From NCBI GenBank assembly GCA_030613345.1, contig JAUWMD010000129.1, positions 1 through 7,309 on the forward strand: a stretch of DNA of 7,309 nucleotides, given 5' to 3'. Of this stretch, positions 6,948 to 7,309 are shown in pieces. The translations under genes were made by a program, and so were the position numbers. The notes beneath the pieces are model-generated. The model was not told where the DNA came from. It saw nothing but the letters and a program-made list of their open reading frames with translations, and ran no database searches. Numbering within the stretch: position 1 is the stretch's first letter; each line of letters opens with the position of its first letter. Source of the DNA: Candidatus Krumholzibacteriota bacterium (lineage in GTDB: Bacteria; Krumholzibacteriota; Krumholzibacteriia; Krumholzibacteriales; Krumholzibacteriaceae).

Positions 6948-6991
6948 TTCTCCCCCCGCTGACAGGTTTCCGAACGCTCCGGGGACTATCT

Positions 6992-7006
6992 GTAAAGCGG
7001 CTTTAC
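6992..7006. promoter_or_regulatory. Operator-like dyad upstream of the secreted-protein/RNase/EndoV unit
   Basis: GTAAAGC (6992-6998) and GCTTTAC (7000-7006) form a perfect inverted repeat around one central G, 45 bases upstream of the first minus-strand start. It overlaps the spacer and -10 region of the weak promoter candidate, as a repressor site would. No regulator gene is visible in the window. Confidence 0.3.
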
Positions 7007-7207
7007 TACTCCGTCAGGAGCGGATAAACCGTCTCGGGACGATGTTATCACACCGCGGGCCGGGCCGGAAACCGCTTTTGGAGGAATACCCCTATTTCGC
7101 GGGATCGGCACGCCGGAGGAATAGCGATTGCATACTACGGGGAAAAGGGACCTTAAAGGACACCTAAGAGGAACAGATCTGGACAAGGTTCTTCCTGATG
7201 CGCACGA

Positions 7208-7242
7208 CGGCGAGGCCGGGAATGGGGCCCCGGACCTCGCCG
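7208..7242. repeat. Strong GC-rich hairpin
   Basis: CGGCGAGG (7208-7215) pairs with CCTCGCCG (7235-7242). After one bulged A the helix continues with CCGGG (7216-7220) and CCCGG (7229-7233), closing an 8-base loop. On the minus strand it follows a possible TGA stop (7257-7259) by about 14 bases, so it may be a terminator without a U tract for a gene beyond the right edge. It is the most stable structure seen outside the genes. Confidence 0.45.
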
Positions 7243-7309
7243 CGCTCAACTTCAGCTGACAGTCATAGAGTCGCTGCGCAGCGTGGGGCACTTGATAGAT
7301 CCGCGCCCC

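Larger units (their letters stand above)
6948..7309. other. Stretch without a supported gene, with promoter-like and dyad sequences
   Basis: No open frame here has a convincing start and family signal. It probably contains the promoter for the minus-strand genes that follow, for example CTGACG, 17 bases, TACAGA read on the minus strand, but the match is weak. It also holds a perfect 7+1+7 dyad (6992-7006) and a 13-bp hairpin (7208-7242). Minus-strand tails ending at 7257-7259 (TGA) or 7164-7166 (TAG) could be the end of a gene entering from the right, but the three frames give competing readings. Confidence 0.5.

Noticed and set aside
2596..7091. Ten-base inverted match (GGGGTATTCC at 2596-2605 and GGAATACCCC at 7082-7091)
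   Set aside because: Tens of 10-base matches are expected by chance in a window this size, and the flanks do not align.
7164..7309. Minus-strand C-terminal gene fragments, including an open stretch of about 30 residues ending at TAG 7164-7166
   Set aside because: Three frames give comparable short tails, none with a recognisable family, and a stop interrupts the best-looking frame. More flanking sequence is required to choose.

Overview
The window is about 60% GC by eye, with many AGG and ATA codons, a TTG start and Gram-negative-style envelope proteins: a lipoprotein with a signal-peptidase-II site, a polytopic rhomboid protease, and the N-terminus of a LolA-like periplasmic protein. This suggests a diderm bacterium, plausibly from an uncultured or deltaproteobacterial/FCB-like lineage. 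No marker gene is present, so the taxonomy is only an inference. No mobile element, tRNA, rRNA or CRISPR array was seen.

Layout. Bases 1-2433 are read on the plus strand. The tail of an upstream gene probably ends by a TTGA stop/start overlap into a GT4-type glycosyltransferase (55-1194). Twelve bases later a second gene starts (1207-2433). It is a helical-repeat lipoprotein with a C-terminal TlpA/MauD-like thioredoxin domain, and its first catalytic cysteine codon is TGA. Bases 4570-6947 are read on the minus strand: a short secreted LolA-like fragment, a beta-CASP metallo-beta-lactamase-fold RNase, then endonuclease V ten bases behind it. A separate minus-strand unit (2710-4311) encodes a rhomboid protease with a TPR-like tail, with its own promoter candidate and an intrinsic terminator at 2504-2550. 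The two halves of the window converge on that terminator region. Bases 6948-7309 hold no gene I can defend, but contain dyads and a strong hairpin.

Main result. The reading frame 1207-2433 is interrupted only by one TGA (2128-2130), exactly where the first Cys of a thioredoxin-type CxxC motif belongs (SPT-U-PSC). Directly downstream lies a two-part stem-loop (2132-2164) that fits the rules for a bacterial SECIS element. I read this as one 408-residue selenoprotein, which an ordinary gene caller would split into a truncated lipoprotein and a 94-residue thioredoxin fragment. TGA serves as a normal stop elsewhere in the window, so recoding is local.

Genes working together. The glycosyltransferase and selenoprotein share a transcription unit and point to envelope or exopolysaccharide work plus extracytoplasmic thiol redox chemistry. 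The beta-CASP RNase and endonuclease V are adjacent and probably cotranscribed, both acting on nucleic acids. The rhomboid unit looks independently controlled.
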